Assembly: GCF_964058985.1 (NCBI RefSeq)
Contig: NZ_OZ060379.1
Location: 248,001 to 312,000, forward strand
Source of the DNA: Buchnera aphidicola (Chaitophorus sp. 3695)
GTDB lineage: Bacteria > Pseudomonadota > Gammaproteobacteria > Enterobacterales > Enterobacteriaceae
Direction: 5' to 3'
Length of the DNA stretch: 64,000 nucleotides
Part shown: in pieces, positions 10,447-21,711 of the stretch
Layout: each line of letters starts with the position of its first letter
Numbering within the stretch: position 1 is the first letter of the stretch
Translations under genes and position numbers: made by a program
The notes under the pieces: generated by a model
The model's database searches: none
What the model saw: only the letters and a program-made list of their open reading frames with translations
Told to the model about the DNA's origin: nothing

Positions 10447-11208
10447 TTAATTTTTAGAAGATATTTTAATCATTTCTAAAAAATTTTTATAATTTAAAGA
10501 TCCTGATCCAATTAATACTCCATCTACATTTTTTTGACATATAATATCTTTTATATTTTCAGTAGATACAGAACCACCATATTGCATATAAAATTTTATA
10601 TCAGTATTTTCACTTTTAAAAATTATATAATTTTTTATAAATTTTAAAGTTCTATTTATTAAAATTGGAGATGCATTATTTCCAGTTCCAATAGCCCATA
10701 TTGGTTCATAAGCAATTAAAGTATTATGAAAAGCATTTTTTCCGCATATTAAAAATATTTTATCAATTTGTTTTGTTAAAATATTTTCTGTTAATCCTGA
10801 TTTTTTTTCATTTTCAGTTTCTCCAATACATAATATTGGAATTAAATTATTTATTTTCGTGCAATAAAATTTTTTTGCTATTAATGAATTATTTTCAAAG
10901 TGGTGCTTTCTTCTTTCAGAATGACCTAATATAATATACTTTGCTCCAATTTCTTGAATCATATAAGTGGATATTTCTCCAGTAAAAGCTCCTTGATAAT
11001 TATAATCAACATTTTGAGCAGCAAAAGATAATTTTAAATTTTTCATAAATTTTTTCATGTATTCTATATATATCATTGGAGGTGATATAATTACTGTACT
11101 TTTTTTAAAATATTTTTCATAATCATTATTTATTTTTTTAATGAATTTATTTACTAAAACTTTATTTCCATTTAATTTCCAATTAGCAATAATTATTGGT
11201 TTAAGCAT
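10447..11208 (-). CDS. tpiA: Triosephosphate isomerase
   Basis: TpiA interconverts dihydroxyacetone phosphate and glyceraldehyde-3-phosphate. The product has 253 residues (E. coli 255). Catalytic elements are all present: Asn/Lys in IIANWKLNGN near the N-terminus, the electrophilic His in ILGHSERR at about residue 95, and the base Glu in IAYEPIWAIGTG at about 168, followed by the mobile loop. It is downstream of rpsA on the same strand with a 130-base gap. In E. coli ihfB follows rpsA; here it is missing and tpiA occupies the next position. Confidence 0.98.
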   Translation of the reverse strand: MLKPIIIANWKLNGNKVLVNKFIKKINNDYEKYFKKSTVIISPPMIYIEYMKKFMKNLKLSFAAQNVDYNYQGAFTGEISTYMIQEIGAKYIILGHSERRKHHFENNSLIAKKFYCTKINNLIPILCIGETENEKKSGLTENILTKQIDKIFLICGKNAFHNTLIAYEPIWAIGTGNNASPILINRTLKFIKNYIIFKSENTDIKFYMQYGGSVSTENIKDIICQKNVDGVLIGSGSLNYKNFLEMIKISSKN

Positions 11209-11338
11209 ATATTTCTCTTTTGTTTAAAAAATTATTATATTTTTTGAAATTTTTATTTAATTTATAGTATTTCAAAGTATTTATATACAGATTAATCTTT
11301 TTAGTACTATAAATTTAAAAAAATAATTAAAATAAATT

Positions 11339-13021
11339 TTATTCTACAGTATTAGCTTTTGTAAAAGCATTTTTCATAGTATTAGTAAAACAATTTTTAT
11401 TTTTTTTTAAACAATCTTTTTTTAATAAATCATATTTTAAAAAAGATAAATAAATTAATTTATTTTTATAATCAATATCATAAATTAAAAATTTTATCAT
11501 TTTATTTTTTTTTAAAATAGACATTTGTTTATTGATATCAATTTTTTCAGGATTTGAAAAAATTATTATACCAGTAATATTTTTTTCTAAAGAAATAATC
11601 ACTTTTTCTTTTGAATCAATAGAATATAATTGTCCATTTACGATAGAATATTTTTTATTTTTTTGAAAATATTTATTAAACGGATCTTTTTTAAGATGTT
11701 TAATTCCTAAAGATATTCTTTCTCTATCTGCATCTACTTGTAAAACTATTACAGAAATTTGTTGTCCTTTTTTATATTTTTTAACAGCTTCTTCTCCTGG
11801 AATTATCCAATCTATATCAGATAAATGAACTAATCCATCAATACCATCTTTTAATCCTACAAAAATTCCAAAATCTGTAATAGATTTTATTATTCCATCT
11901 ACTTTTGTGCCTTTTTTATTTAGTTTATAAAATTTTTTCCATGGATTTAATGTACATTGTTTTAATCCTAAAGAAATACGTCTTCTTTCTTCATCAATGT
12001 CTAAAACCATAACTTCAATTATATCATTTAATTTTACTACTTTTGATGGGTGTATATTTTTGTTTGTCCAATTCATTTCAGAAACATGTACTAAACCTTC
12101 AATTCCTTCTTCAATTTCTACAAAACATCCATAATCTGTTAAATTAGTTACTCTTCCAGAAATCTTAGATTTTTCTGGATATTTTTTTGCAATCATATTC
12201 CATGGATCTTCTCCTAATTGTTTTAATCCTAATGATACTCTTGTTTTATCTTTATCAAATTTTAGTACTTTAACTAAAATTTCTTCTCCAATATTAACTA
12301 TTTCACTAGGATGTTTTACTCTTTTCCAAGCCATATCTGTAATATGTAATAATCCATCTACTCCCCCTAAATCAATAAAAGCACCGTAATCTGTTAAATT
12401 TTTTACAATTCCTTTTAGTTGTAAGCCTTCTTCAAGACTATTTAATAGTTGATCACGTTCAGCGCTATTTTCAGATTCAATTACTGCTTTTCTAGAAACT
12501 ACAACATTATTTCTTTTACGATCTATTTTTATTACTTTAAATTCTAATTTTTTTCCTTCTAAATGTGATGTTTCTCGAATTGGTCTAATATCTACTAAAG
12601 ATCCTGGTAAAAATGCTCGAATATCTTTTAATTCAACAGTAAATCCTCCTTTTACTTTTCCATTTATAATTCCTTCAATAGTAGTAGAATTCTCATAATT
12701 TTTTTCTAAATTTAACCATGATTGATATCTTTTTGCTTTTTCACGTGATAGAATAGTAGTTCCAAAACCATCTTCTACTGTATCTAATGCTACTTGAACT
12801 ATATCTCCTATTTTAACTTCTACTTCTCCAGTTTCATTTTTAAATTGTTCAATAGGTATTTGGGATTCTGATTTTAATCCAGAATCTATTACAACATTTT
12901 CTTTATTAATAGAAATTATAACTCCTGAAATAATTGATCCTGGTTTTGTATTATTGAGTTTTAATGAATCTTGAAATAATTGAGAAAAGGATTCTTTCAT
13001 ATTAATTTTCTTTGTATTCAA
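11339..13021 (-). CDS. rpsA: 30S ribosomal protein S1
   Basis: S1 binds mRNA leaders and brings them to the small subunit, and is important for mRNAs with weak Shine-Dalgarno sites. At 560 residues it has the E. coli length (557). Six S1 (OB-fold) repeats can be traced; repeats 3-5 are the clearest, each with a core such as [38 protein letters not shown] and [19 protein letters not shown]. The sixth repeat (about residues 450-520) is Lys/Asn-rich and poorly conserved. It lies behind cmk on the same strand, as in E. coli. The usual downstream neighbour ihfB is absent. Confidence 0.98.
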   Translation of the reverse strand: MNTKKINMKESFSQLFQDSLKLNNTKPGSIISGVIISINKENVVIDSGLKSESQIPIEQFKNETGEVEVKIGDIVQVALDTVEDGFGTTILSREKAKRYQSWLNLEKNYENSTTIEGIINGKVKGGFTVELKDIRAFLPGSLVDIRPIRETSHLEGKKLEFKVIKIDRKRNNVVVSRKAVIESENSAERDQLLNSLEEGLQLKGIVKNLTDYGAFIDLGGVDGLLHITDMAWKRVKHPSEIVNIGEEILVKVLKFDKDKTRVSLGLKQLGEDPWNMIAKKYPEKSKISGRVTNLTDYGCFVEIEEGIEGLVHVSEMNWTNKNIHPSKVVKLNDIIEVMVLDIDEERRRISLGLKQCTLNPWKKFYKLNKKGTKVDGIIKSITDFGIFVGLKDGIDGLVHLSDIDWIIPGEEAVKKYKKGQQISVIVLQVDADRERISLGIKHLKKDPFNKYFQKNKKYSIVNGQLYSIDSKEKVIISLEKNITGIIIFSNPEKIDINKQMSILKKNKMIKFLIYDIDYKNKLIYLSFLKYDLLKKDCLKKNKNCFTNTMKNAFTKANTVE

Positions 13022-13088
13022 TATTGATAAACTTTTAAAAAGTCAATTTTAAGAAAAAGTTTGTAAGATTGCTTTAACTATTTCCATG

Positions 13089-13778
13089 TTAAAGAATGTT
13101 GTTAAATATTTTTAATTTTTGATAAATGTATTGCATAGATATTTTTATAGTTTGTTCAATATTCATATTAGTAGAATTAATAATTATAGCATCTTTAGCA
13201 GGTTTCAAAGGACAAATTATACGATTTTTATCTTGATAATCACGTTTTTTTAATTCTTTATGTAAGATATTTAAATTAATTTTAAAACCTCTATTTTGTA
13301 AATCTATAAAACGTCTTTTTAACCTTTCTTTAAATTTTGTTTTTAAAAATATTTTTAACATCGCTTCAGGAAAAACAATTGTTCCCATATCTCTTCCGTT
13401 AGTAATTAAACCTGGATGTTTTTTATATGATCTTTGTTTATATAAAAGCCATTCTCGTATGTAGGGCAATCTAGCAATTTTGGAAGCCATCATAGAAATT
13501 TCTTGAGAATGTATTTTATTTGAAATATCAATATCATAAAAAAATATTTTTAATTTTTTATTAATAATTTTAAAATTGAATTCTAAATACTTTAGTTTAG
13601 AAATTATTTTTTTATTTAAAGATAAATTATGTTTAATAATAAAAAAAGCAGTAATTCTATACATATATCCTGATTCTAAAAAATTCCATTTTAATTTTCT
13701 TGATATAGCATAAGTTAAAGTACTTTTCCCAACACCACTAGGTCCATCAACAGTCACTACTGGAATATTTTTTTTCAT
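13089..13778 (-). CDS. cmk: Cytidylate kinase
   Basis: Cmk phosphorylates CMP and dCMP to the diphosphates. It has 229 residues (E. coli 227). The P-loop GPSGVGKSTL is at residues 12-21, the CMP-binding block NGRDMGTIVFPEA is near 126-138, and the lid carries FKERLKRRFIDLQNRG. It sits between aroA and rpsA on the same strand, preserving the E. coli order serC-aroA-(one gene)-cmk-rpsA. Spacing to its neighbours is 63-67 bases, so read-through transcription of the block is likely. Confidence 0.97.
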   Translation of the reverse strand: MKKNIPVVTVDGPSGVGKSTLTYAISRKLKWNFLESGYMYRITAFFIIKHNLSLNKKIISKLKYLEFNFKIINKKLKIFFYDIDISNKIHSQEISMMASKIARLPYIREWLLYKQRSYKKHPGLITNGRDMGTIVFPEAMLKIFLKTKFKERLKRRFIDLQNRGFKINLNILHKELKKRDYQDKNRIICPLKPAKDAIIINSTNMNIEQTIKISMQYIYQKLKIFNNIL

Positions 13779-13841
13779 ATATTATTGTTATTATATTAAT
13801 ATAATTTTATTAATTAATGATTTTTTATTATTAAAATTTTT

Positions 13842-15128
13842 TTAATTATATTTGCATATAGAAGCAAATTTTATAAAATAATCAGGAAAAGTTTTATTAA
13901 CACATTTAGGATTTAAAATAATTATTGGCGCTCCAGATAAAGATAATAAAGAAAAACACATTGCCATACGATGATCATTATATGTGTTAATTTCTACTGT
14001 TGGAATCTTTTTTGGAGGAGTGATAATTAAATAATCTTTTCCTTCTTTAATAATAGCTCCAACTTTTTTTAACTCTGTAGACATAGCATATAAACGATCT
14101 GTTTCTTTTACTCTCCAATTATAAATATTTCTAATAATAGTTGTTCCTTTAGCAAATAAGGCTGTAACAGCAATTGTCATAGCAGCATCTGGAATATCAT
14201 TTAAATCCATATCAATAGCATATAATTCTTTTTTAGAACATTGAATATAATTTTTTCCAAAAACAATTTGAGCTCCCATTTTTTTTAAAACAGAAGCAAA
14301 TTTTATATCTCCTTGTATACTTTTTTTTTCAATTCCAAATATATTTACTGTTCCACCTTTAATTGCAGCTGCAGATAAAAAATAAGATGCTGATGAAGCA
14401 TCACTTTCTATAAAGTATTTTTTTGGAGAAACGTAATTTTGATTCCCTATAATTAAAAATTCTTTATAATTATCATTAATAATTTTAATTCCAAAAATAT
14501 TCATCATTTTTATAGTAATATTAATATATGGTTTAGAAACTAAATTTCCTTGAATGAAAATTTTTGTATTATTTTTTAATGTTGGAGATGCTAATAATAA
14601 ACCAGTAAGAAATTGACTAGAAATACTTCCATTTAAAACAATTTTTCCACCTTGAAACCCTCCTTTCACTAAAACTGGTATATTATTTTTTTTTTTTAAA
14701 TATTGAAATTTTGCATTACCTTGTTTTAATGCATCTATTAAATGTTTAATAGGTCTTTCTTGCATTCTTTTATCTCCAGTAATAATAATATTATTATATT
14801 TAATAGATAATACAGATAATAAAGATCGTACTGCAGTACCTGCATTTCCTAAAAATAAAGTAATATTTTTATTTACAGGAAAACTTTTTCCTTGTCCGTA
14901 AATTTTACAAGAAGTATTATTTTTTGAAAGAATACTTTTTATACCTAATTTTTTTAACGCATTTAACATATATTGAACATCATCACTATATAAAATGTTT
15001 TTTAAAATAGTAGTACCATTAGACATTGCAGCAAGAAGTAAAGCACGGTTTGTAATACTTTTTGAACCAGGAAGATATATATCACCTTCTATTTTTGTAG
15101 GAGATTGAAGAATGATTTTTTTGATCAT
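13842..15128 (-). CDS. aroA: 3-phosphoshikimate 1-carboxyvinyltransferase (EPSP synthase)
   Basis: AroA joins shikimate-3-phosphate and phosphoenolpyruvate in the shikimate pathway that leads to chorismate and the aromatic amino acids supplied to the aphid. It has 428 residues (E. coli 427). The substrate-binding LPGSKSITNRALLLAA is at residues 19-34, the PEP loop GNAGTAVRSL is near 94-103, MQERPIKHLIDAL follows, and the second domain holds SDASSASYFL and TDRLYAM. No active-site residue looks missing. It follows serC, the same serC-aroA pairing as in E. coli, with a 72-base gap. Confidence 0.98.
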   Translation of the reverse strand: MIKKIILQSPTKIEGDIYLPGSKSITNRALLLAAMSNGTTILKNILYSDDVQYMLNALKKLGIKSILSKNNTSCKIYGQGKSFPVNKNITLFLGNAGTAVRSLLSVLSIKYNNIIITGDKRMQERPIKHLIDALKQGNAKFQYLKKKNNIPVLVKGGFQGGKIVLNGSISSQFLTGLLLASPTLKNNTKIFIQGNLVSKPYINITIKMMNIFGIKIINDNYKEFLIIGNQNYVSPKKYFIESDASSASYFLSAAAIKGGTVNIFGIEKKSIQGDIKFASVLKKMGAQIVFGKNYIQCSKKELYAIDMDLNDIPDAAMTIAVTALFAKGTTIIRNIYNWRVKETDRLYAMSTELKKVGAIIKEGKDYLIITPPKKIPTVEINTYNDHRMAMCFSLLSLSGAPIIILNPKCVNKTFPDYFIKFASICKYN

Positions 15129-15200
15129 ATTATATAAACCATGTAATTTTATTTTATAAAATAAATATTTATAAAAAGATTATAAAATATTAAATTATGA

Positions 15201-16286
15201 CTAACTATGTTTTTTTTTAAAATATAACATAAACTTAACTAATTTTTTTATTCCTTTTAAAGGCATTGCATTATATATAGATGCGCGTATACCTCCAGCT
15301 ATTTTATGATTTTTTAATGCATATAAGTTATTTAATTGCGCTTCTTTTATAAATAAATTATTTAAAAATTCATTTTTTAATTCAAATACAATATTCATTT
15401 GAGATCTATTTTTTTCATGTATAAAATTTTTATAAAAATTGCTTGAATCAATAATTTGATATAATAATTTAGATTTTTCTTGATTAATTTCTTCTATTTT
15501 GTGAACTCCTCCTATTTTTTTTAACCATTTAAAGATTAAACTTGATAAATACCATGAAAAATTTGTTGGAGTATTAAAAAGAGAATTGTTATCATACATA
15601 ATTTTATAATTTAATATAGATGGTACTAATTTGTTTGATTTATTTAAAAATTTTTTATTTACAATAATAATTGTAATACCTGATGCTCCGATATTTTTTT
15701 GCGCGCTTGCATAAATTAATGCATACTTACTAATATCAATTACACGTGATAATAATGTAGATGAAAAATCTCCTATAATATTTTTATTTTTAAAAACTGG
15801 TTCTTCATAAATTGCTATACCTTCAATTGTTTCATTAGGGCAATAATGTATATAATCAGTATTTGAATTAATATTCCATTGTTGATAAGGAAGTATATAT
15901 TTAACATTATTAATTTTTTGTACAACATTAATAATATTAGTTCGACAATATTTTTGTGCTTCTTCAGCTGCTTTTTTAGACCAATATCCGCTACAAATAT
16001 AATCGACTTGATTTTTTTTTTTTGTTAAATTCATAGGAATAGCAGAAAATTGACCTCTTGCACCTCCATGACAAAATAATATTTTATAATTATTCGGTAT
16101 ATTTAATAATTCTCGTAAATCATTTTTAGAATTTTTTACTAATTCTAAAAATTCTTTACTTCTATGGCTAATTTCTAAAACAGAAGATCCAAGATTACAC
16201 CAATTTCTAAAATCTTGATGCGCTTTTTTCATTACTGCAATTGGTAACATAGATGGACCTGCACTAAAATTATAAATATTATTCAT
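15201..16286 (-). CDS. serC: Phosphoserine aminotransferase
   Basis: SerC is a PLP enzyme that transfers an amino group from glutamate to 3-phosphohydroxypyruvate for serine synthesis, and also acts on the pyridoxal precursor. It has 361 residues (E. coli 362). The N-terminus NFSAGPSMLP and the GGARGQFSAIPMNL block are typical, and the PLP-binding lysine lies in YASAQKNIGASG at about residue 197. The C-terminus GGIRASIYNAMP binds the substrate phosphate. It is upstream of aroA as in E. coli. serA and serB are not in the window, so whether serine is made cannot be judged here. Confidence 0.97.
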   Translation of the reverse strand: MNNIYNFSAGPSMLPIAVMKKAHQDFRNWCNLGSSVLEISHRSKEFLELVKNSKNDLRELLNIPNNYKILFCHGGARGQFSAIPMNLTKKKNQVDYICSGYWSKKAAEEAQKYCRTNIINVVQKINNVKYILPYQQWNINSNTDYIHYCPNETIEGIAIYEEPVFKNKNIIGDFSSTLLSRVIDISKYALIYASAQKNIGASGITIIIVNKKFLNKSNKLVPSILNYKIMYDNNSLFNTPTNFSWYLSSLIFKWLKKIGGVHKIEEINQEKSKLLYQIIDSSNFYKNFIHEKNRSQMNIVFELKNEFLNNLFIKEAQLNNLYALKNHKIAGGIRASIYNAMPLKGIKKLVKFMLYFKKKHS

Positions 16287-16389
16287 TTTTTTCCAATTTA
16301 AATTAAATTAGTATGTATATAAAAAATATCAAATATTAAAATTTATTTTTTATAAATTTTTTTATTTCAAATATAATATTATGTGTATT

Positions 16390-17682
16390 TTATTCAATAA
16401 ATTTTAAACCATTCATGTATTTTTTACGTAGTATTTTAGGTATTTCTATTTTACCATTTTTTAATTGATAATTTTCAAGTATAGCTGCTAATATTCTTCC
16501 TATAGCTAATCCAGAAGCATTTAATGTATGTACAGAATTATATTTTTTTTTTTTTATACTAAAATAACGTGCTTTCATACGTTGAGCTTGAAAATCAATC
16601 ATATTAGAACATGAAGACACTTCTAGATAAGATTGATGTGAAGGAAACCATACTTCCAAATCATATGTTTTTGCAGAAGAAAAATTTGTTTCACCTGTGC
16701 ATAAAAGAATTTTTCTATAAGGTAATTTCAATAATTTTAAAATTTTTTCTGCATGTAATGTTATTTCTTCTAATGCATAAGAAGATTTTTTTGGATGTGT
16801 AATTTGTACTAACTCTACTTTATCAAATTGATGTAATCTAATTAAACCTTGAAAATTACGACCATAAGAATTAGATTCTGATCTAAAACATGGAGTATTA
16901 GAAACAAACATATAGGGTAATTTAGATTTATTAATAATTTTATTTTGTATTAAATTAGTTAGAGGTACTTCAGCAGTTGGAATTAAAAAGTTTTGTTGAA
17001 TTTTATTTTCTTTATTTGAATAAATACTAAATAAATCAGAATGAAATTTAGGTAGTTGTCCTGTACTATATAAACAATTTTTATTAACAATATATGGAAC
17101 ATATATTTCTTTATATTTATGTTTATCAATATGTATATCCAACATAAATTGACCTAAAATTCTATATAATTTAGCGAGTACTCCTTTCATAATAAGAAAA
17201 TTTGCACCTGAAATTTTTGCAGATGTTTTCCAATCAAAACCATTTATTTGCTCTCCTAATTTTAGATGATTTTTTATTGAAAAATTTTTTTTTTTTATTT
17301 TTCCCCAAGTATATATAATTTTATTATCATTTTTATTTTTTCCAAAAGGTACATCTTCTAATGTAATATTAGGTAAAGATATAGAAAAGTTATAAATACT
17401 TTCTTGTATAATTTTAAATTTTTTCTTATATTCATTTAATTTTTTACTTAAAAGAATATTTTTTTTTATAAAATTCTCTTGATCTGTTTTTAAAATTTTT
17501 ATATTTCCAATAAATTTAGAATTATTTTTTTGCACTGATCTTAAATTTTCTGTTTTAATTTGTATATCTTTTCTTTTTTTTTCTAATTTTTTAAACTTTT
17601 TAACATCTAAAAAAAAACCTTTTTTTAAAAGATTTAAAGCAATTTTCTCTGTATTTTTTCTTAAAAATTTTGGATTAATCAT
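16390..17682 (-). CDS. serS: Seryl-tRNA synthetase
   Basis: SerS charges tRNA-Ser. The product has 430 residues, equal to E. coli SerS. The N-terminal helical hairpin that grips the tRNA long arm spans about residues 30-100 and is Lys-rich. The class II catalytic core holds motif 2 (PCFRSESNSYGRNFQGLIR) and motif 3 (NASGLAIGRILAAILENYQ). It is the first gene of the minus-strand run ending in tpiA, divergent from trxB with 185 A/T-rich bases between. A substrate, tRNA-Ser(UGA), is encoded at 32715. Confidence 0.98.
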   Translation of the reverse strand: MINPKFLRKNTEKIALNLLKKGFFLDVKKFKKLEKKRKDIQIKTENLRSVQKNNSKFIGNIKILKTDQENFIKKNILLSKKLNEYKKKFKIIQESIYNFSISLPNITLEDVPFGKNKNDNKIIYTWGKIKKKNFSIKNHLKLGEQINGFDWKTSAKISGANFLIMKGVLAKLYRILGQFMLDIHIDKHKYKEIYVPYIVNKNCLYSTGQLPKFHSDLFSIYSNKENKIQQNFLIPTAEVPLTNLIQNKIINKSKLPYMFVSNTPCFRSESNSYGRNFQGLIRLHQFDKVELVQITHPKKSSYALEEITLHAEKILKLLKLPYRKILLCTGETNFSSAKTYDLEVWFPSHQSYLEVSSCSNMIDFQAQRMKARYFSIKKKKYNSVHTLNASGLAIGRILAAILENYQLKNGKIEIPKILRKKYMNGLKFIE

Positions 17683-17867
17683 TGAATTTTACTCATAAGA
17701 TATATTTTCAATATAATAAATTAATATAAAAATAATCATTTATTTTAAAAAAAATTATTTGAAATATACTATATTTTAAAGATTTTAAATATAATTTCTA
17801 TATAAATTTTAATGATTATATTATACTATAACTTCTATAGATAAATAGATAATAAAAATTCAAATTC

Positions 17868-18818
17868 ATGAATAAAAAAAAAATACATAGTAAAATAATT
17901 ATATTAGGTTCAGGACCAGCAGGTTATACAGCTGGAATATATTCTGCACGAGCTAATTTAAATCCTATTATTATTACTGGAAACATTCCAGGTGGGCAAT
18001 TAATGCAAACTAATATGATTGAAAATTGGCCTGGAGATTATAAGACTTTAAGAGGTTCAGATTTTATTAAAAGATTAAAAAATCATGCTTTAAAATTTAA
18101 TACTCATATTATAAATGATCATATTAGTGCCATAGATTTTAGTTCTAAACCATTTATTTTAATTGGCAATAATAATATTTATACAGCAGATTCTATTATA
18201 ATATCTACAGGAGCTATACCTAGACGATTAAATATTCGTTCTGAATCTGAATTTTTTGGAAAAGGTATATCAACTTGCGCTATATGTGATGGTTTTTTTT
18301 ATAAAAATAAAATTATATCTGTAATTGGAGGAGGAAATACAGCTTTAGAAGAATCTTTATATTTGTCTAATATTGTAAAAAAAATACATTTAATACATCG
18401 AAAAAAATATTTTACTGCTGAAAAAATATTAATTAAAAAAATCATGCAGAAAATTCATGAAAAAAAAATAATTTTTCATAAATATTCTCAAGTAAAAAAA
18501 TTTTTAGGTGATACAAAGTTAGAGCAAATAAAAATTGAATCTACAATAAATCAAAAAATTAAAAAAATTGATGTATCTGGAGTATTTTTAGCTATAGGAA
18601 ATGATCCTAATACAAAAATTTTTAAAAATAAAATAAAAATGAAAGATAAATATATTATTATTGGAAAATATTCTAAAAAATATTTTTCTCAAACTAATAT
18701 TCCAGGAGTTTTTGCAGCTGGAGATGTTATATATAATTCATATAGACAAGCTATAACTGCTGCTTCTAGTGGATGTATAGCTGCTCTTGATTCTGAAAAA
18801 TATTTAGAATCTTTATAA
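17868..18818 (+). CDS. trxB: Thioredoxin reductase
   Basis: TrxB is an FAD/NADPH flavoprotein that reduces thioredoxin. It has 316 residues (E. coli 321). The FAD site GSGPAGYTAGIYSARA is near residues 13-28, the redox pair is in STCAICDGFF (CxxC near residues 137-140), the NADPH motif GGGNTALEESLYL follows, and the FAD tail is AAGDVIYNSYRQA. The active-site tetrad is CAIC rather than the E. coli CATC. No convincing ribosome binding site precedes the ATG. Confidence 0.98.
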   Translation: MNKKKIHSKIIILGSGPAGYTAGIYSARANLNPIIITGNIPGGQLMQTNMIENWPGDYKTLRGSDFIKRLKNHALKFNTHIINDHISAIDFSSKPFILIGNNNIYTADSIIISTGAIPRRLNIRSESEFFGKGISTCAICDGFFYKNKIISVIGGGNTALEESLYLSNIVKKIHLIHRKKYFTAEKILIKKIMQKIHEKKIIFHKYSQVKKFLGDTKLEQIKIESTINQKIKKIDVSGVFLAIGNDPNTKIFKNKIKMKDKYIIIGKYSKKYFSQTNIPGVFAAGDVIYNSYRQAITAASSGCIAALDSEKYLESL

Positions 18819-18917
18819 AAATTTCAGTTTGAATAATATCTAGAATGTAAAAAAAAAATAATGTATTATTGAAGTAATATTTAACTATAAATTTAAATTT
18901 ATAAGAGATTTATCATT

Positions 18918-19136
18918 ATGATTAAAGAAAACAACATTGAAATGCAAGGAACAGTTATAGATACTCTACCTAATACTATGTTTCGTGTACAGTTAGAAAA
19001 TAAACATATAATTCTAGCACACATTTCAGGAAAAATGAGAAAAAATTATATTAGAATTTTAACAGGAGATAAAGTCACAGTAGAACTTACTCCATATGAC
19101 CTAACTAAAGGTCGAATAATATTTCGAAGTAGATAA
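18918..19136 (+). CDS. infA: Translation initiation factor IF-1
   Basis: IF-1 is a single OB-fold S1-like protein of 72 residues that occupies the ribosomal A site during initiation. Length and sequence match E. coli almost residue for residue ([20 protein letters not shown], then [19 protein letters not shown] and a basic C-terminus ending FRSR). A GAGA element precedes the ATG. It lies between trxB and aspS. With infB in the same window, two of the three initiation factors are present. Confidence 0.98.
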   Translation: MIKENNIEMQGTVIDTLPNTMFRVQLENKHIILAHISGKMRKNYIRILTGDKVTVELTPYDLTKGRIIFRSR

Positions 19137-19338
19137 TTTAAAATATTTTTTTAATTATATAATTTCAATAAAAATTAAAAATATTGTATTTTTTAAATAC
19201 ATATTTTATATAATATTATTTTTTTTTGATAAAAATTTTAAAATTACTAAAAATTTTTATCTAATTTCTTATAAAATATTTAAAAAAATTTTAAATAAAA
19301 TTTATAATTGTATTTTTAAAAAATATATTAGGAAAAAA

Positions 19339-21084
19339 ATGCGTACTAATTACTGTGGAAAAATTAATACAAAATATCTCTTCAAAAAAGTTAAAATATG
19401 TGGATGGATTCATCAGACTAGAAATATTGGAAAAATAATTTTTATTGACGTAAGAGATCAAGAAGGAATAGTTCAAGTAATATTTTCTTCTAAAATAAAA
19501 AAAATATTTCAACAAGCAAAACAATTGAAAATAGAATACTGTGTACAAATTTGTGGAATAGTAAAAAAAAGAAATATAAACAATATAAATTTAAAAATTT
19601 ATACTGGAAAAATAGAAATTTTTGCACATAAATTAAAAATTTTAAATATATCAAAAAAATTACCATTAGATTTTAATAAATATAATACGATAAAAAATCG
19701 ATTAAAATATCGTTATTTGGATATTAGACGATCAAATATTATTAATAACCTTAGAATCAAACATTCAATTATTAAATACATTTCAAATTTTTTAAATACT
19801 AATAAATTTTTTAATATAGAAACTCCTTTTTTGACTAAATCAACTCCAGAAGGTGCTCGTGATTATATAGTGCCTAGTAGACTAAATTTAGGAAAATTTT
19901 ATGCATTACCACAATCGCCACAATTATTTAAACAAATATTAATGATGTCAGGAATAGATAGATATTATCAAATTGTAAAGTGTTTTCGTGATGAAGATTT
20001 CAGATCTAATAGACAACCAGAATTTACTCAAATAGATATAGAAACGTCATTTATGAAAAGTAAGAAATTATGTAACCTTATGGAAAAAATGATTATATAT
20101 TTATGGTTAAAAATAAAAAATGTTGAATTAAACAAAATAAAAAAAATTTCTTTTTATGATTCTTTAAAACGTTTTGGAACAGATAAACCAGATTTAAGAA
20201 ATACTCTAGAAATTTTTGACATTGATGATTTATTAAAAAATACATTAATTTTTAAAAATATAAAATGTGAATCTAATCGAACAGTTAGTTTAAATATTCC
20301 AAACGGAATAAATATAACATCTGAAAGAATTAATTTTTATATAAAAATGTTAAAAAATAAAAATATTACAAATTTTTTTATGATGATTGTTAAAGATTTC
20401 AAATTAAAACAAGTTTATACTAATTGTATGATATTAAAAAATTTTAATTCTAAAATAGGTATAGAAATTATTCAAAGAAATCAAAGTAAAGAAGGAGATA
20501 TAATATTATTTGTTAATGGATTGAAAAAATTAGTAACTAAAACCTTAGGTGAACTAAGAAATATTTTAGGACAAGATTGTAAAATAATAAATAAAAATCA
20601 ATATTCTGCAGTATGGATTAAAGATTTTCCTATGTTTAAAAAAAATTCAAATAATACTTTTTCTTGCATGCATCATCCTTTTACTTCTCCAAAAAATTTA
20701 AATATTTCAGAATTATTAAAAAATCCTATAAATTCTATTTCTAGATCATATGATATGATTATAAATGGAGAAGAAGTTGGTGGTGGATCTGTACGTATTC
20801 ATCACAAAAAATTACAAGAAACAGTTTTTAAAATTATCGGATTAAATAAAATAGAACAAAAAAATAAATTTGGTTTTTTTTTAAATGCATTACAATATGG
20901 AACTCCGCCACATGCTGGAATCGCTTTTGGACTAGATAGAATTACTATGTTATTAACAGATAGTAAAAATATTAGTGATGTAATTGCATTTCCAAAAACT
21001 ACTTCAGGAAAATGTTTAATGACGCATGCTCCAGAATTTATAAATAAAAATTTTTTAAATGAACTTGGAATTAAATTAAAATAA
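19339..21084 (+). CDS. aspS: Aspartyl-tRNA synthetase
   Basis: AspS is a class IIb enzyme that charges tRNA-Asp. It has 581 residues (E. coli 590). An N-terminal OB anticodon-binding domain (about 1-105) precedes the catalytic core with motif 2 ([19 protein letters not shown]), the bacterial GAD insertion (about 280-410, the least conserved part) and motif 3 ([13 protein letters not shown]). An AGGAAA site precedes the ATG. Downstream there are 627 bases without a gene before pykA. Confidence 0.98.
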   Translation: MRTNYCGKINTKYLFKKVKICGWIHQTRNIGKIIFIDVRDQEGIVQVIFSSKIKKIFQQAKQLKIEYCVQICGIVKKRNINNINLKIYTGKIEIFAHKLKILNISKKLPLDFNKYNTIKNRLKYRYLDIRRSNIINNLRIKHSIIKYISNFLNTNKFFNIETPFLTKSTPEGARDYIVPSRLNLGKFYALPQSPQLFKQILMMSGIDRYYQIVKCFRDEDFRSNRQPEFTQIDIETSFMKSKKLCNLMEKMIIYLWLKIKNVELNKIKKISFYDSLKRFGTDKPDLRNTLEIFDIDDLLKNTLIFKNIKCESNRTVSLNIPNGINITSERINFYIKMLKNKNITNFFMMIVKDFKLKQVYTNCMILKNFNSKIGIEIIQRNQSKEGDIILFVNGLKKLVTKTLGELRNILGQDCKIINKNQYSAVWIKDFPMFKKNSNNTFSCMHHPFTSPKNLNISELLKNPINSISRSYDMIINGEEVGGGSVRIHHKKLQETVFKIIGLNKIEQKNKFGFFLNALQYGTPPHAGIAFGLDRITMLLTDSKNISDVIAFPKTTSGKCLMTHAPEFINKNFLNELGIKLK

Positions 21085-21711
21085 ATAAAATATAATTTTA
21101 ATAAAAGTTATTATTTCTTTTTATATTTAAAAAAAATTATGTTGATTAATTTTTTTTAAATATTTATTATTCTTTAAAAAAATTTTACATTGAAAATTAA
21201 TTTTAAAATATTTAATTTTTTATAAAAAATATAAACTTTTAAAAAAATATTTATAAATAAAATATATTACGTTTGAAAAAAATAATTTTTTTAATAAATA
21301 CTTTTATTTTTTTAATGAATTTATTTAAGTATCATTATACATTTATATTTAATATATTTAAAAAATATATTTTCTATATTGATATGGAAATAAATAATTT
21401 ATTTAAATAATTTTAAATAAATACAATATTTTTATTAAAGTTCTATATTAATTAATAAAAATTTCTATCAAAAAAATTTAAAAATATTAATATTTTTATA
21501 TATTTAAATTAAATTAATTAAAATCTATTTATTCTAGAATCATAGTATTTTAAAAATATTTAATCAAAATATGTAAAATATTTTATATTTTATATTAAAA
21601 CAACTTTATTAAATTTTTATTAATTGAGATACAATTATTTTTTATAAAAATTTTTATAAATTTATTTATTTTTAAATTATATTTAAAGTGTAAAAATATA
21701 TTTTAATTATA
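21085..21711. other. Gene-free A/T-rich stretch between aspS and pykA
   Basis: These 627 bases are almost entirely A and T, and I see no open frame with a recognisable product, no tRNA and no strong hairpin. In E. coli this interval of the map holds ruvCAB, znuACB, mepM and lpxM between aspS and pykA. None of these is detectable here, so this looks like the eroded remains of a deleted block. Confidence 0.6.

Noticed and set aside
19291..19548. Open frame of 85 codons antisense to the start of aspS
   Set aside because: It is Phe/Tyr-rich, the mirror of the Lys/Asn-rich aspS sequence, with no family resemblance and no ribosome site.
21085..21711. Possible replication origin in the long A/T stretch after aspS
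   Set aside because: I found no clear DnaA box (TTATNCACA), no 13-mer series and no origin-type neighbours. A/T richness alone is the norm here.
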